In this document: positions 8,825 through 17,688 of the stretch, one piece after another | Numbering within the stretch: the first letter of the stretch is position 1 | Layout: each line of letters starts with the position of its first letter | Source: Cupriavidus pauculus | Lineage (GTDB): Bacteria; Pseudomonadota; Gammaproteobacteria; Burkholderiales; Burkholderiaceae | DNA length: 64,000 bases | NCBI RefSeq assembly: GCF_002858765.1 | Contig: NZ_PJRP01000008.1 | Location: forward strand, 124,001 to 188,000 | Direction of reading: 5' to 3' | Program-made: the position numbers and the translations under genes | The notes under the pieces: generated by a model | What the model was told of the DNA's origin: nothing | The model's input: only the letters and a program-made list of their open reading frames with translations | Database searches by the model: none

Positions 8825-9487
8825 TTACTCGGTGGCTGCTGCGGCGGCATTCACCGCTGCGCGTGTCCGCTCGATCTGCTCGGCCACGGTGTCGGCTGAC
8901 GCGTAGCCACCCGCCACCTGATAGAGCTTCTTGTCGATGCGTAGCGCCAGCGTCGGGAAGCTGCTGACGCCCCACAGGCGCGCGGTGCGGAAGTCCTCGG
9001 CCGTTTCGTCGATGGCCGGCTGACTGCCCCAGTCGGCCAGGAAGGCCGCCGTATCGATGTCATGCTGCTGCAGCGCCAGCGCGTCGGTAGCCACCGCCGC
9101 CAGCACCCGCCCGTTGGTGGTGTCCAGCCCGTCCACGTAGAACGCATGCTGCAGCGCGCGGAAAACGGCCACCAGATCGGCCTGAGGCGCAAGTCGGCGC
9201 GCCGTGACCACGGCCCGGCAGATCGGCTCGGTATCGTAGACAAAGCCTTGGCGGGCCCGGAAGGCTTCGCGGTTGAACGGCAGACCGCTGGCGGTCTCCA
9301 CGCGGGTCCAGTGCTGCAGGCGGAAGCGCTTGCCGGCTTCGTCCAGTACATCGGTGGCACCGGCGCGAATGCCGCCCACCACGATGCGCACCGGAATATC
9401 CGGAAAGCGCTGCTGCAGCGCCGTCATTTCCTTGCCGAAGCCGTAGCACCACGAGCACATCGGGTCGCCGATAAAGATCAGTTCCAT
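8825..9487 (-). CDS. DsbA-family (FrnE-like) thioredoxin-fold protein
   Basis: 220 residues with a thioredoxin-like start IGDPMCSWCYGFG carrying a CxxC redox pair (Cys11, Cys14), an inserted helical domain, and cis-Pro in SSFPTLAL near residue 176. There is no signal peptide, so it acts in the cytosol, like FrnE and related 2-hydroxychromene-carboxylate isomerase-fold proteins. It likely reduces or isomerises disulfides or conjugates a small electrophile. It starts 9 bases after the cupin gene, with AGGA upstream. Confidence 0.85.
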   Translation of the reverse strand: MELIFIGDPMCSWCYGFGKEMTALQQRFPDIPVRIVVGGIRAGATDVLDEAGKRFRLQHWTRVETASGLPFNREAFRARQGFVYDTEPICRAVVTARRLAPQADLVAVFRALQHAFYVDGLDTTNGRVLAAVATDALALQQHDIDTAAFLADWGSQPAIDETAEDFRTARLWGVSSFPTLALRIDKKLYQVAGGYASADTVAEQIERTRAAVNAAAAATE

Positions 9488-9496
9488 TGTTGTTTC

Positions 9497-10015
9497 CTAA
9501 TTGCCTTGTTGCGTCAGACCGGCACCCTGCTTCTGGCGCGGATCGTCCTCGGCGTGGACGTAGTCGATACCCAGCGGGCCGTTGCCCGTGACCTGCGTGA
9601 CGTAGCCACCGGACCTGGCCCAATGGAAATGCGGGGTGCCGCCGGGCAGCACCACCACGCTGCCGGGCGGATAGGCCACCAGCTTCTGCGGCGCGAACTC
9701 GTCGCCGATGCCGATGTAGAACACGCCCGAGATCACCGTGTAGATGCGGTCTTCAGGATGCACATGGGGCATCAGCTTGACGCCGGCCGGCACGCTCACG
9801 CGCACCACATACGGGCCCGGCTGGGCCGGATCGCCCACCAGCACGGCCAGTTGCGCGCGCTTCGGGAACGCGGGGAACGACGACCACTTGATGTCTTCCT
9901 GCAGGATGGCGCCGTTCGATTTCGGCGAGAGGCCGGCAGCGCCAGCGGTGGCAGCACCAAGCAAGGCCGCCGCAATGGCCAGGGCCGCACCCGTTCGGAT
10001 GGCTTTCGGATTCAT
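9497..10015 (-). CDS. Exported cupin-domain protein
   Basis: 172 residues with a signal peptide in the first 25-30 residues (MNPKAIRTGAALAIAAALLGAATAGAAG). A single cupin follows: motif 1 with HVHPEDRIYTVISGVFYIGIG and motif 2 with YPPGSVVVLPGGTPHFHW, giving the His/Glu/His metal set. It is probably a periplasmic metal-dependent small-molecule enzyme or binder. It lies 14 bases from the ridA-like gene upstream and 9 from the DsbA-like gene downstream. Confidence 0.85.
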   Translation of the reverse strand: MNPKAIRTGAALAIAAALLGAATAGAAGLSPKSNGAILQEDIKWSSFPAFPKRAQLAVLVGDPAQPGPYVVRVSVPAGVKLMPHVHPEDRIYTVISGVFYIGIGDEFAPQKLVAYPPGSVVVLPGGTPHFHWARSGGYVTQVTGNGPLGIDYVHAEDDPRQKQGAGLTQQGN

Positions 10016-10029
10016 GATTCGTCCCCTGC

Positions 10030-10500
10030 TCAGGCGTGACCCGGCTTGACCTGCGCGATGACCACGAGGATCACCGCCGCGTTGGCCGGCTGCTGGGTCT
10101 GCGCATAGACCGCGCGGGCATGGCCGGCCTTTTCGCCCAGCACATCGGCGAACAGGTCCGATGCGCCGTCCACGACTGCGGGCTGGTCCAGCATGCCCGG
10201 GGCGCTGGTCACGTAGCCTTCCACACGCACGATATGGTCAAGGCGCTCGAAGCCGCCCAGGTGCGCGTGGATCTGCGCCAGCACGTTCAGCGCCGCCAAC
10301 TGGGCGGCCTGCTTGCCTTCGGCCACGGTCAGGTCGCGACCGACCTGGCCCTGCCAGACGACCTTGCCGTCCTGCAGCGGCAACTGGCCGGAGATGAACA
10401 GCAGATCGCCCGCGCGGCTCACGGCGGTATAGCTGCCAAGCGGCTGCGGGGGTGGCGGCAACGTCAGGCCGCGTGCGGCCAGTTTTGCTTCGACGGACAT
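10030..10500 (-). CDS. RidA/YjgF-family enamine/imine deaminase-like protein
   Basis: 156 residues from ATG at 10500, preceded by GAGGAG six bases away; an in-frame upstream codon at 10533 lacks that support. RidA features are SRAGDLLFISGQLPLQDGK, then LAALNVLAQIHAHLGGFERL and the C-terminal NAAVILVV. This is the longer, YjgH/RutC-like branch (about 150 residues) rather than the 128-residue classic RidA, so the substrate may differ. It is first in a four-gene operon and has a conserved 29-bp element about 100 bp upstream. Confidence 0.85.
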   Translation of the reverse strand: MSVEAKLAARGLTLPPPPQPLGSYTAVSRAGDLLFISGQLPLQDGKVVWQGQVGRDLTVAEGKQAAQLAALNVLAQIHAHLGGFERLDHIVRVEGYVTSAPGMLDQPAVVDGASDLFADVLGEKAGHARAVYAQTQQPANAAVILVVIAQVKPGHA

Positions 10501-10602
10501 GGTGACTCCTCGATCATGGGTTTCCTGCTGCATCGGCGCGGTGCGCCGTTCGCGTGGAACCCACTATAGGAGTCACCCGTGTGCCGATAAACGGACCCGG
10601 CA

Positions 10603-10631
10603 GAACATGAATTGATACACGGAGGAACAAG
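10603..10631 (-). promoter_or_regulatory. Candidate operator upstream of the ridA operon (copy 1 of a 29-bp element)
   Basis: This stretch matches 21798-21826 at 25 of 29 positions, including the cores TTGATACA and GGAACAAG with fixed spacing. It lies 102 bp upstream of the ridA-like start. The partial dyad CTTG..C..G..CAAG resembles a LysR-type site. Function is inferred only from conservation between two otherwise unrelated intergenic regions. Confidence 0.5.
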
Positions 10632-10698
10632 TGCGCCGTCCAGCACGGGGCGGCGCGAGGGGGGCGGAGGCGACAGAAATGCGTCGGCGGGAAGCCGG

Positions 10699-11385
10699 TC
10701 AGAGCTCGGCCCAGCGCCGCAGCAGGTTGTGGTAGTGGTTCACCAGGGCCAGCACGGCGTCCTGATCGTCGCCGAGCCGCTGGCGGATGTCGATGATGGC
10801 CAGGTCCAGTTCGTAGAGCATGCTGCGCTGGCCGTCGTCCTTGACCATCGACTGCGCCCAGAAGAACGACGCCCAGCGCGCCCCGCGCGTGACCGGCGTG
10901 ACCGCGTGCAGCGACGACGCCGGATAGACCACCAGATGCCCCGCCGGCAGCTTGACGGTATGGGATCCGTACAGGTCCTTGATGACCAGTTCGCCGCCGT
11001 CGTATTCGTCGGGGTCCGACAGGAACAGGGTGCTCGACACATCGGCGCGAATGCGCATGCCGCCGCTGCCGGGCACGGTGCGGATGGCATTGTCGACATG
11101 CGTGCCGAACGTCATCGCGCTTTCGTAGCGATTGAACATCGGCGGCAGCACGCGCAGCGGCAGCGCCGCCGAGTGGTACTTCGGGCTGCGGCCCAACGCC
11201 GTCAGGATCAGCTCGCCCAGTTCGCGCGCCTCGGCGCTGTCCACCGGCAGTTGCAGGTTGTGCTTCGAGCGGGCGGCCAGATCGCCGGCCGTGACGCGGC
11301 CGTCCACCCAGGCGGAGCGCTCCAGGCGCTCGCGGCAGTAGCGGATCTCTTCGGGCGTCAGGACATCGGGAATCTGGACAAGCAT
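10699..11385 (-). CDS. piuC: PKHD-type Fe(II)/2-oxoglutarate hydroxylase (PiuC/YbiX family)
   Basis: 228 residues from ATG at 11385, the usual size; an upstream in-frame start at 11481 adds an implausible leader. The 2-oxoglutarate dioxygenase facial triad is visible: His96 and Asp98 in FGTHVDNA and His160 in SSLHAVTPV, with Arg170 for 2-oxoglutarate. PiuC homologues are regularly linked to siderophore receptors of the PiuA/Fiu type and are iron-repressed. Here it lies 128 bp downstream of such a receptor on the same strand, supporting joint expression under iron limitation. The substrate of the family is not established. Confidence 0.9.
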   Translation of the reverse strand: MLVQIPDVLTPEEIRYCRERLERSAWVDGRVTAGDLAARSKHNLQLPVDSAEARELGELILTALGRSPKYHSAALPLRVLPPMFNRYESAMTFGTHVDNAIRTVPGSGGMRIRADVSSTLFLSDPDEYDGGELVIKDLYGSHTVKLPAGHLVVYPASSLHAVTPVTRGARWASFFWAQSMVKDDGQRSMLYELDLAIIDIRQRLGDDQDAVLALVNHYHNLLRRWAEL

Positions 11386-11465
11386 GGGATGGGACCGGAT
11401 GAACCGGAGGGAGTAATGAAGTAGTGGAACGGGAGTAACGGCGCAATGGAACGCGGGCGGCGGCG

Positions 11466-11498
11466 GCCGCGAAACCGCCATGGTAGCGGCTTCGCGGC
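11466..11498 (-). terminator. Hairpin between the TonB receptor and piuC
   Basis: Outer arms GCCGCGAA (11466-11473) and TTCGCGGC (11491-11498), and inner arms CCGC/GCGG, make a near-continuous stem just after the receptor stop. There is no U-tract. It could damp read-through into piuC or protect the receptor mRNA end. Confidence 0.4.
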
Positions 11499-11512
11499 GC
11501 TGACGGCTGCCG

Positions 11513-13762
11513 TCAGAACGTCATGCCTACGTTGAGCAGGAACGTGCGGCGCGACGTGGGCACCGCGCGCACGGCGCCGAACGACGACTGATAGTTCAGG
11601 TGGTTCGTCAGGTTGTAGCCGTTCAGGGAGATGCGGTACTTGCCCTGCTTGTACGCGATCATGGCGTCCAGCGCGAAGTTGTCCGGCATCTTCGTCGTAT
11701 TCGCCGAATCGGCCCAGTAGCCCGTGGCGTACTGCAGCCCGCCGCCAATGGTCAGCTGGCCCGGCACCGGCAGCAGCGAATGGGGGATGTCATAGGCCGT
11801 CCACAGCGTGACGTTGTGGCGCGACACACCCGGCGCCGTGTTGCCCACGGTGGACGCGGTGGTTGCCGACGTGACCTCGCCATTCAGGTACGCATAGGCC
11901 ACGTTGGCGGTCCAGCCGCCCACGATGCGGCCGCTCAGTCCCAGTTCCAGGCCACGAATGCGGCGGCCCTCGCCAGAATCGGAGAAACCGTTCGTGATGT
12001 CACCCGTGGTCGGGTCCACCGTGTAGGCGTTGGTCTTCTTGGTCTGGAACAGCGCGCCGGTCACGCCCAGGCGCTTGTCCAGGAAGTCGAGCTTGGCGCC
12101 CACTTCGACGGTATCGGCGCGCTCGGGCTCGTTGCTGAAGCCATTTTGCGGCACCTCGGACGCCACGCCGCCGACGGCCACGGCGATGTCGGTACCCACC
12201 GGCCGGTACGTGCGCGAGAACGACGTGTAGAACATGTAGTCCTTGGTCGGCTCCCAGATGGCACTGATGGCCGGGCTCAGCTTCTTCGCGTCCGCCGAGC
12301 CACCCAGCGACGACGCGCTGGTCGAATATTCGCTGCGGAAGTAGTCCCAGCGCAGGCTGCCCAGCAGCGAGACCTGGTCGTTCAGGTACACGCGGTCGCT
12401 CATGAACACACCGATATCGGTGGAGTTGGCGTCGCGCGTCGAGTTATAGGCCACCGTGGCATTCGGGCTGTTGTAGAACACCGGATTGACCACGGTCTGG
12501 TTGTTCATGCGGCCCGTCCAGGTGCCCTGGTCGCGGTGGTCGCGCTGGTAGATCGTGTCCAGGCCCACCATCGCCTTGTGGCGGATGCTGCCGGTATGGA
12601 ACTCGCCCTTGGCGCTCAGCACGTTCTGGATGCCCCAGCCGCGCTGCAGGTACGTCACCCCGCCACCCGCCGCGTAGGGCAGCGCCAGGTTGCGGCCCGA
12701 CAGCAGCGTCTGCAGGTTGGCGTACGTCAGCGCCGCCGGGTTGGTCGACGAGAAATCGCGCTCGTAGAAGCTGAACCGCGTGTCATTGCTGAGGGTGATG
12801 CCGTTGTCGAGCTTCGTCATGAAGTTGGACGAGACGATGTGGGCGTCGGTGGTGTCGCGGTCGGTATTGCGGACGTAGGACGTGGACGACGACACGCCGG
12901 GCACGCCGTATTCGGTCAGCGGCCGATAGAAGCCATCGGCGCCCTGGGCCACCGACACGCCGTAGTCGGGCGCGCCGCTGCGGTGCAGGTACGAATAGTT
13001 CAGATGCCATTCGGTGCTGGTGCCAAGGCCCGTACCGAAGTCGATGGCCACGCCGCGCCGGTCGTCATCGACGTGGTCGCGGTCAGCCACGCGGCCGTTC
13101 TGGAACATGCCGTTGATGCGCAGCGCCGAGGTGTCGTTGAGCTTGAAGTTGCTGTCCAGCGTGGTGCGGTACGTGGCATCCGACGCCATGCCCTGGTCGA
13201 TGCTGGTACTGGTGTGCAGGTTCGCCTTCTTGGTGGTCTGGTTGATCAGCCCGCCCACATTACCGACGCCGAAGCTCTCGCCCGACGGCCCCTTGATGAC
13301 TTCGACACTCTCGGTATTGAATGCATCGCGCTTGTAGGCGCCAAAGTCGCGCAGGCCATCCACGTAGATATCGCCCTTGGCCGACAAACCCCGGATGCGG
13401 AACTGGTCGCCGTTCTGGCCGCCGTTGCCCTCGCCCGTCGAAATCGTGATGCCGGGCACGTTCTTGAGGATCTGCTCCAGCGACGTGGCGTGCTGCTGCT
13501 CGATGACCTCCTGCGGCACGACGTTGATCGTCTTCGGCGTTTCCTTGACGGTCTCGGGCAGGCGGGAGATGCCGGTCGGCGCCGCGTTGGCGTTGCCGAT
13601 ACCCTGGCCGATGACGGTCACCTGCGGCAGCACGCTGGTGCCGCCGGCCGGGACGGCATTGGCGGCCGTCTGCGCATGGACGGCCAGTGGGACCATGACC
13701 AGGCCCGCGGAAGCGCCTGAGACCAGCAGGCGGATGGCATTCGAGATTTTCTTTTGCTGCAC
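11513..13762 (-). CDS. TonB-dependent siderophore receptor, Fiu/PiuA-like
   Basis: About 749 residues. I place the start at the GTG at 13762 (GGAG six bases upstream); another GTG at 13777 is in frame. A signal peptide (about 30 residues, ending near VHAQT) is followed by the plug domain with [28 protein letters not shown] and [13 protein letters not shown], then a 22-strand barrel ending in the terminal Phe of NVGMTF. It imports ferric siderophore, most likely catecholate by resemblance, across the outer membrane. A Fur-box-like site lies at 13895-13910, and piuC follows downstream. Confidence 0.93.
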   Translation of the reverse strand: MQQKKISNAIRLLVSGASAGLVMVPLAVHAQTAANAVPAGGTSVLPQVTVIGQGIGNANAAPTGISRLPETVKETPKTINVVPQEVIEQQHATSLEQILKNVPGITISTGEGNGGQNGDQFRIRGLSAKGDIYVDGLRDFGAYKRDAFNTESVEVIKGPSGESFGVGNVGGLINQTTKKANLHTSTSIDQGMASDATYRTTLDSNFKLNDTSALRINGMFQNGRVADRDHVDDDRRGVAIDFGTGLGTSTEWHLNYSYLHRSGAPDYGVSVAQGADGFYRPLTEYGVPGVSSSTSYVRNTDRDTTDAHIVSSNFMTKLDNGITLSNDTRFSFYERDFSSTNPAALTYANLQTLLSGRNLALPYAAGGGVTYLQRGWGIQNVLSAKGEFHTGSIRHKAMVGLDTIYQRDHRDQGTWTGRMNNQTVVNPVFYNSPNATVAYNSTRDANSTDIGVFMSDRVYLNDQVSLLGSLRWDYFRSEYSTSASSLGGSADAKKLSPAISAIWEPTKDYMFYTSFSRTYRPVGTDIAVAVGGVASEVPQNGFSNEPERADTVEVGAKLDFLDKRLGVTGALFQTKKTNAYTVDPTTGDITNGFSDSGEGRRIRGLELGLSGRIVGGWTANVAYAYLNGEVTSATTASTVGNTAPGVSRHNVTLWTAYDIPHSLLPVPGQLTIGGGLQYATGYWADSANTTKMPDNFALDAMIAYKQGKYRISLNGYNLTNHLNYQSSFGAVRAVPTSRRTFLLNVGMTF

Positions 13763-13894
13763 GGAAGACTCCAGCACGATTGAGTTTCGGACCCGACGTG
13801 CTGCCGTGCTTCGGCTGGACCTTCAACACTCCCCGTCAAAGAGGTTGCACAACGCCCCTGCCGGACGGCAGGCATGGCAATCACGTCAAAACGA

Positions 13895-13910
13895 GAATGA
13901 TTGCTATTTG
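13895..13910 (-). promoter_or_regulatory. Fur-box-like site upstream of the Fiu-like receptor
   Basis: GAATGATTGCTATTTG resembles half of the Fur consensus GATAATGATAATCATTATC and shares the core AATGATTSSTATT with sites at 16130-16142 and 17690-17702. It is about 130 bp upstream of the receptor start, in the 229-bp gap before the histidine kinase stop. Confidence 0.6.
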
Positions 13911-13991
13911 ATGTTGTGCAGGTTTGCTCGATTGTGGCGAATTGTGGCAGTCGCATGACGGCCACATGCCCCGTCACGGCTGCGCCGGCGG

Positions 13992-15374
13992 CTAGTTGGG
14001 CAGTTCGATCGATGCCCGGATGCCGCCTTCCTGGCGGTTTTGCAGCGAGATATCGCCGCCATGCGCGCGAATGCACGAGCGGGCGATGGCCAGCCCAAGG
14101 CCCACGCCGCCGCTATCCATGCTCCGCGCCGAGTCCAGGCGGGTGAACGGCTCGAAGACCCGTTCTAGCTGGTCCGGGTCGATACCGGGCCCGTCGTCCT
14201 CGATCTCGATGCGCAGGGACCGGCTGACCGAATCGGCCAGGACCCTCACACAGACATTGCCGTGGCGTACCGCGTTGTCGATGACGTTGCCCAGCGCCCG
14301 TTTCAGATGCACGGGCCGGCAGCGGTAGAACATGCCCGCATCCACCTGGCTGGTCCAGGTCACATTGCGGCCCTGGATGGTCTGGTTGTCCACCACGTCG
14401 CGCACCAGATCGCAGATCTGCACGTCCTGTGTGGGCTCATGCAGCGCCTCGTCGCGCGCAAAGCGCAGCGTCTCTTCCACCATGACGCCCATTTCGTCGA
14501 TGGTCTGCACCATCGCATCGCGCAGCTCGGCGTCGTCGATCAGTTCGGCCCGGATGCGCAACGATGTCAGCGGCGTGCGCAGGTCATGGCCGATGGCGGC
14601 AATCATCTGCGTGCGCCCATTGACGAATCGCACCAGGCTTTGCTGCATGTCGTTGAACGCCTTCGTGATTTCCCGCACGCCGCTGAGCCCCTCCGGCGCG
14701 GGCAGGATGACCTGCTCGCCCCGGCTGACGCGCTGCGAGGCGTCGGTCAGCCGTCGCAGCGGCCCCATGATGCGGCGGCCGAACAGCAGTGCAATCAACG
14801 CCGTCGGCAACATGCCGACCACCAGCGAGAAGCTCAGCACCCGCGACCAGTGGGCCGGCAACATGGTCGGCCAGTGTTGGCTGTGCAGCCATTGGCCCTG
14901 CGGCAGCCGGACATCGACATCCAGCGCCGTGGCCTGCGTGCCGCGAAACGCTTTTTCCAGCCAGTTGCCACGGTCTTCGGCAGCAGCAGCGCCGGGCACG
15001 GGGTCCACCTGGCGCAGCCGCACGTACAGGGGCGCGTTCTCCGGCACACCGAGCAGGCGACGCAGGCGCTGCGCCAGCGCCTGTTCCTGCCCGTTCATGG
15101 TGTCCACGGTGGCCATGGGCCGGGTCGCCAGCCCGAACGCGGAGTCGGGCAGGCTGATGTCGGCCAGCCATTCGCCGGGGTCATCCGCACGCGCGGCCAC
15201 GCGGTACGCGGACAGCACGCGGGTCTCGATGGTGCGGACGGACAGCGGGTGAATCGTGATGTTATCGGCCCGCCACCATGACAGCACGAGCACGGCGATC
15301 ACGTGTGCCGCCAGCATGGCCAGCAGCCAGAGGGCCACCAGCTGGCCCGACAGGTTTCTTGGAAACAGCTTCAT
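13992..15374 (-). CDS. Sensor histidine kinase (EnvZ/PfeS-like)
   Basis: 460 residues: TM1 at about 12-33, a periplasmic sensor of about 140 residues, TM2 at about 178-199, a HAMP linker, and the H-box with His263 (AAIGHDLRTPLTSLRIRAEL). The N-box is LGNVIDNAVRHG (361-372), with DDGPGID and GGVGLGLAI for ATP. It should phosphorylate the response regulator whose stop overlaps its start (TGATG). Lying between two siderophore receptors suggests a PfeS-like sensor of siderophore or envelope status, which is an inference. The periplasmic domain has no clear iron-binding motif. Confidence 0.92.
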   Translation of the reverse strand: MKLFPRNLSGQLVALWLLAMLAAHVIAVLVLSWWRADNITIHPLSVRTIETRVLSAYRVAARADDPGEWLADISLPDSAFGLATRPMATVDTMNGQEQALAQRLRRLLGVPENAPLYVRLRQVDPVPGAAAAEDRGNWLEKAFRGTQATALDVDVRLPQGQWLHSQHWPTMLPAHWSRVLSFSLVVGMLPTALIALLFGRRIMGPLRRLTDASQRVSRGEQVILPAPEGLSGVREITKAFNDMQQSLVRFVNGRTQMIAAIGHDLRTPLTSLRIRAELIDDAELRDAMVQTIDEMGVMVEETLRFARDEALHEPTQDVQICDLVRDVVDNQTIQGRNVTWTSQVDAGMFYRCRPVHLKRALGNVIDNAVRHGNVCVRVLADSVSRSLRIEIEDDGPGIDPDQLERVFEPFTRLDSARSMDSGGVGLGLAIARSCIRAHGGDISLQNRQEGGIRASIELPN

Positions 15375-16108
15375 CAGTGTTCGAGCGTGACCCGGGTCGC
15401 CAGCAGATAGCCGTCACCCCGCACGGTCTTGAGCATGCCCGGCCGCCGGGGGTCCGGTTCCAGCTTCTTGCGCAGGCGGCTTACCTGGCTGTCGACACTG
15501 CGATCGAACGCCACGGTTTCGGACCGCTGGGTCAGGTCAAGCAGCTGGCTGCGGCTCAGCACGCGATTGGCGTTGTCCACGAACGCCCGCAACAGATGGA
15601 ATTCGGCGGTACTCAGCGGCACGACCTCGTCGCCTGGATTGCGCAGTTCCCGCGTGGCGGTATCGAACGTCCAGCCGCTGAAGATGAAGCGGCAGTCGGG
15701 CTGGGCCGACGGCTCTGGCACGGCAGCGGGCACCAGGGTCCGGTTGCGCCGCAGCACGCTGCGGATACGCGCCACCAGTTCGCGCGGATCGAAAGGCTTG
15801 ACGACATAATCGTCGGCGCCGATTTCCAGTCCGGCAATGCGGTCGGCCTGCTCGGTCACCGCCGTCAGCAGGATTACCGGCGTGCCCACGTGCTCCGATA
15901 CATAGCGGCACAGCGACAGGCCATTTTCCCCGGGCAGCATGATGTCCAGGACGATCAGGTTGAAACTGCGCTCGTCCAGGCGCTGACGCATGGCCTTGCC
16001 GTCCCCGACTGCCTCGACATCAAAATCGAAACGACGCATATAGGTGGCCAACGGATCACGAATGTTCTTGTGGTCGTCGACGACCAGTATCCGGGGGCGT
16101 ATGTCCAT
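15374..16108 (-). CDS. OmpR-family response regulator
   Basis: 244 residues. The receiver domain has Asp11-Asp12, phospho-acceptor Asp55 (IVLDIMLPGENG), and Lys104 in VVKPFDP. It is followed by a Ser/Pro linker and an OmpR-type winged helix with SVDSQVSRLRKKLEPDPRRP near residues 195-215. It pairs with the histidine kinase that starts within its stop codon. A Fur-box-like site lies 22-34 bases upstream of its start, suggesting that the system itself is iron-regulated. Confidence 0.93.
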   Translation of the reverse strand: MDIRPRILVVDDHKNIRDPLATYMRRFDFDVEAVGDGKAMRQRLDERSFNLIVLDIMLPGENGLSLCRYVSEHVGTPVILLTAVTEQADRIAGLEIGADDYVVKPFDPRELVARIRSVLRRNRTLVPAAVPEPSAQPDCRFIFSGWTFDTATRELRNPGDEVVPLSTAEFHLLRAFVDNANRVLSRSQLLDLTQRSETVAFDRSVDSQVSRLRKKLEPDPRRPGMLKTVRGDGYLLATRVTLEH

Positions 16109-16437
16109 GCGTTACTCAGTTTTTCTTCAAATACGAATCATTATCGAAATGCTACCGAACGCGACTTCGTCGGCACCCGTTTGCCCTGCGCCAGCCACGA
16201 ATTAATGTCCGGCTAACGAACGTCGGCTAGCCTGCCCGACGTTTCCTCCGCGGCCCAAGCCCGCCCTGCAAGCCAATGCGCATCGGGACAGACGTACGGT
16301 TGGCATGGGACGAATGTCCCGATCCCGCCCATTTGGCATTGTCATGCGACGGCGGCAACGGCTAGCCTGCGTGGCCACCCGCTGCGGCGGCCATTTGCGG
16401 CCGCCCGGCCGAAACCGAGCGCCCTGATATTCCGGAA
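16109..16437. other. 329-bp divergent intergenic region between response regulator and Fur-family gene
   Basis: It holds a Fur-box-like site (16130-16142) near the response regulator start. It also has the inverted repeat ATCGGGACA/TGTCCCGAT (16282-16290, 16315-16323), the right half of which lies in the shorter palindrome GGGACGAATGTCCC (16307-16320). No coding sequence is supported. Promoters for both flanking genes must lie here. Confidence 0.55.
16130..16142 (-). promoter_or_regulatory. Fur-box-like site upstream of the response regulator
   Basis: On the minus strand this reads AATGATTCGTATT, and with flanks GATAATGATTCGTATT, a good partial match to the Fur consensus. It shares 12 of 13 bases with the site upstream of the second TonB receptor. 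It is 22 bp from the response regulator start, a position suited to repression. Confidence 0.6.
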
Positions 16438-16950
16438 ATGCCTGGCGAAAAGCACCCATTGTCCATTCAGCTGCTGGAGACCCACCGTCTCACGGCCAAT
16501 GCCGCGCGCCTGGCGCTAATGGAAATTCTTCTGGCATCGCCGCACCGGCATTTGAATCCCGAACAGCTTTGCGCGGCGATGCTCAGGCGCAATGACGGCC
16601 AGTCCATTTCCTCTTTCAAGAAAGCCATTTACGACCTGGCCGATCTGGGGCCGCTGGCGCGCGTGGTGGTATCGGACAAGAAAAACCGTTCGATGACGTT
16701 TTACGAACTGGCCGACCAGCCCGTTCACCGTCACTTGTATTGCACACGTTGCGCCAGCCTGACCGAAGTGTTCGACGCCGCCCTGGAGCAGACCGTCAGC
16801 CGGCACTTCCACGCGCACGGCCTGGCGCCCGCCAAAGTCGATCTCGCGCTGCCCGGGCTTTGCGCCGATTGCCAGGCGGCGTTGGCCACCGATGTCCGGC
16901 CGCCGGCCGGTCGACTGGGCCGAGCCGCGTCAGCATCACTCAACGGCTGA
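16438..16950 (+). CDS. Fur-family transcriptional regulator
   Basis: 170 residues. An N-terminal winged helix (ETHRLTANAARLALMEILLASPHRHLNPEQL) is followed by the dimerisation domain with two structural-zinc Cys pairs, Cys102/Cys105 (HLYCTRC) and Cys142/Cys145 (LCADC). The usual HHHDH regulatory metal cluster is reduced to VHRH (His97, His99), and the recognition helix SISSFKKAIYDL differs from the usual ATVYR. It may therefore sense a different metal or bind a different operator. Its 3' end overlaps the convergent LuxR-type gene by 11 bp. Confidence 0.85.
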   Translation: MPGEKHPLSIQLLETHRLTANAARLALMEILLASPHRHLNPEQLCAAMLRRNDGQSISSFKKAIYDLADLGPLARVVVSDKKNRSMTFYELADQPVHRHLYCTRCASLTEVFDAALEQTVSRHFHAHGLAPAKVDLALPGLCADCQAALATDVRPPAGRLGRAASASLNG

Positions 16951-17440
16951 CCGCCGGTACCAGCAAATCTTCAAAAAAATAGGCCGCAAGCTGGTGCCGG
17001 CCATCGAGCTTGGCCTTGGCATAGACGTTGGCGGCATGCTGCCGCACAGTCTTGGCCCCGCTCTCCCGGACGCCTGCGATTTCCTCCAGCGACAGGCCCT
17101 TCACCAGTAGCAGCGCCACATCCTTCTCGGCTGGCGTGAGCTTCCAGGCCTCGAACTGCGCCTGCATCGACTTCAGAAAATCGCGCGTGGACTGCTGCGA
17201 CGCCTCGTCGCGCTCGGCATGGGCCCGTGTCGCCGCATCGGCGGACGCCTTGAGCATCTCGAACTCGTGCGCGGCGCGTCGGCGGTCGCGGACCACCAGG
17301 TACAGGACCACCAGGAAGGCGGCCGTGGCGGCGATCTCGGTCAGCAGGTGATAGGACGGGCCGCTATGAAGCAGTTGATACAGGTCCCAGGCCTGGTAGG
17401 CCGGAAACACCATCAGCAGAAAAGGAAGTTTGTAGGGCAT
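16940..17440 (-). CDS. Membrane-anchored LuxR-type HTH regulator
   Basis: 166 residues: two hydrophobic helices near the N-terminus (about 4-20 and 33-50), a charged coiled-coil stretch (55-105), then a LuxR HTH (LTPAEKDVALLLVKGLSLEEIAGVRESGAKTVRQHAANVYAKAKL, about 112-156). A tethered HTH with no receiver domain is unusual; it could sense membrane state. It is convergent with the Fur-family gene, with 11 bp shared. A weak Fur-box-like site lies 62-77 bases upstream. Confidence 0.85.
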   Translation of the reverse strand: MPYKLPFLLMVFPAYQAWDLYQLLHSGPSYHLLTEIAATAAFLVVLYLVVRDRRRAAHEFEMLKASADAATRAHAERDEASQQSTRDFLKSMQAQFEAWKLTPAEKDVALLLVKGLSLEEIAGVRESGAKTVRQHAANVYAKAKLDGRHQLAAYFFEDLLVPAVSR

Positions 17441-17501
17441 CGACGCGTCCGGATAGATGCCCGCTCGGAGAACCGTAACAGAACCGACACAGGCGCCCGT
17501 A

Positions 17502-17517
17502 AATGTAACTGATTCTC
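17502..17517 (-). promoter_or_regulatory. Weak Fur-box-like site upstream of the LuxR-type gene
   Basis: On the minus strand it reads GAGAATCAGTTACATT, matching the 13893-13908 site (GAGAATGATTGCTATT) at 10 of 16 positions. It is suggestive because of its place in the iron block, but weak on its own. Confidence 0.35.
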
Positions 17518-17580
17518 ACTTATATCGAAAGCACCACGCACGACAGGCCACCAATCGTGCTTTAAACGTCACAAACGACG

Positions 17581-17659
17581 CATCGGACATTTGCCCCGTC
17601 CGATGAAAGTTCATCAACGGCCACCTCACAAATGACTCGGATGGGCAGGACATCTGCCC
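17581..17659. promoter_or_regulatory. Paired inverted/direct repeats with core GGACATYTGCCC
   Basis: Copy 1: arms CATCGGAC (17581-17588) and GTCCGATG (17598-17605) enclose part of the core GGACATTTGCCC. Copy 2: arms GGGCAG (17643-17648) and CTGCCC (17654-17659) contain GGACATCTGCCC. The cores are 63 bp apart, about six helical turns, so a regulator could bind both on one DNA face. The binding protein is unknown; the adjacent LuxR-type or Fur-family protein are candidates. Confidence 0.45.
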
Positions 17660-17688
17660 GGAATTGCCGCCGAAGCCATATGGGCTGC

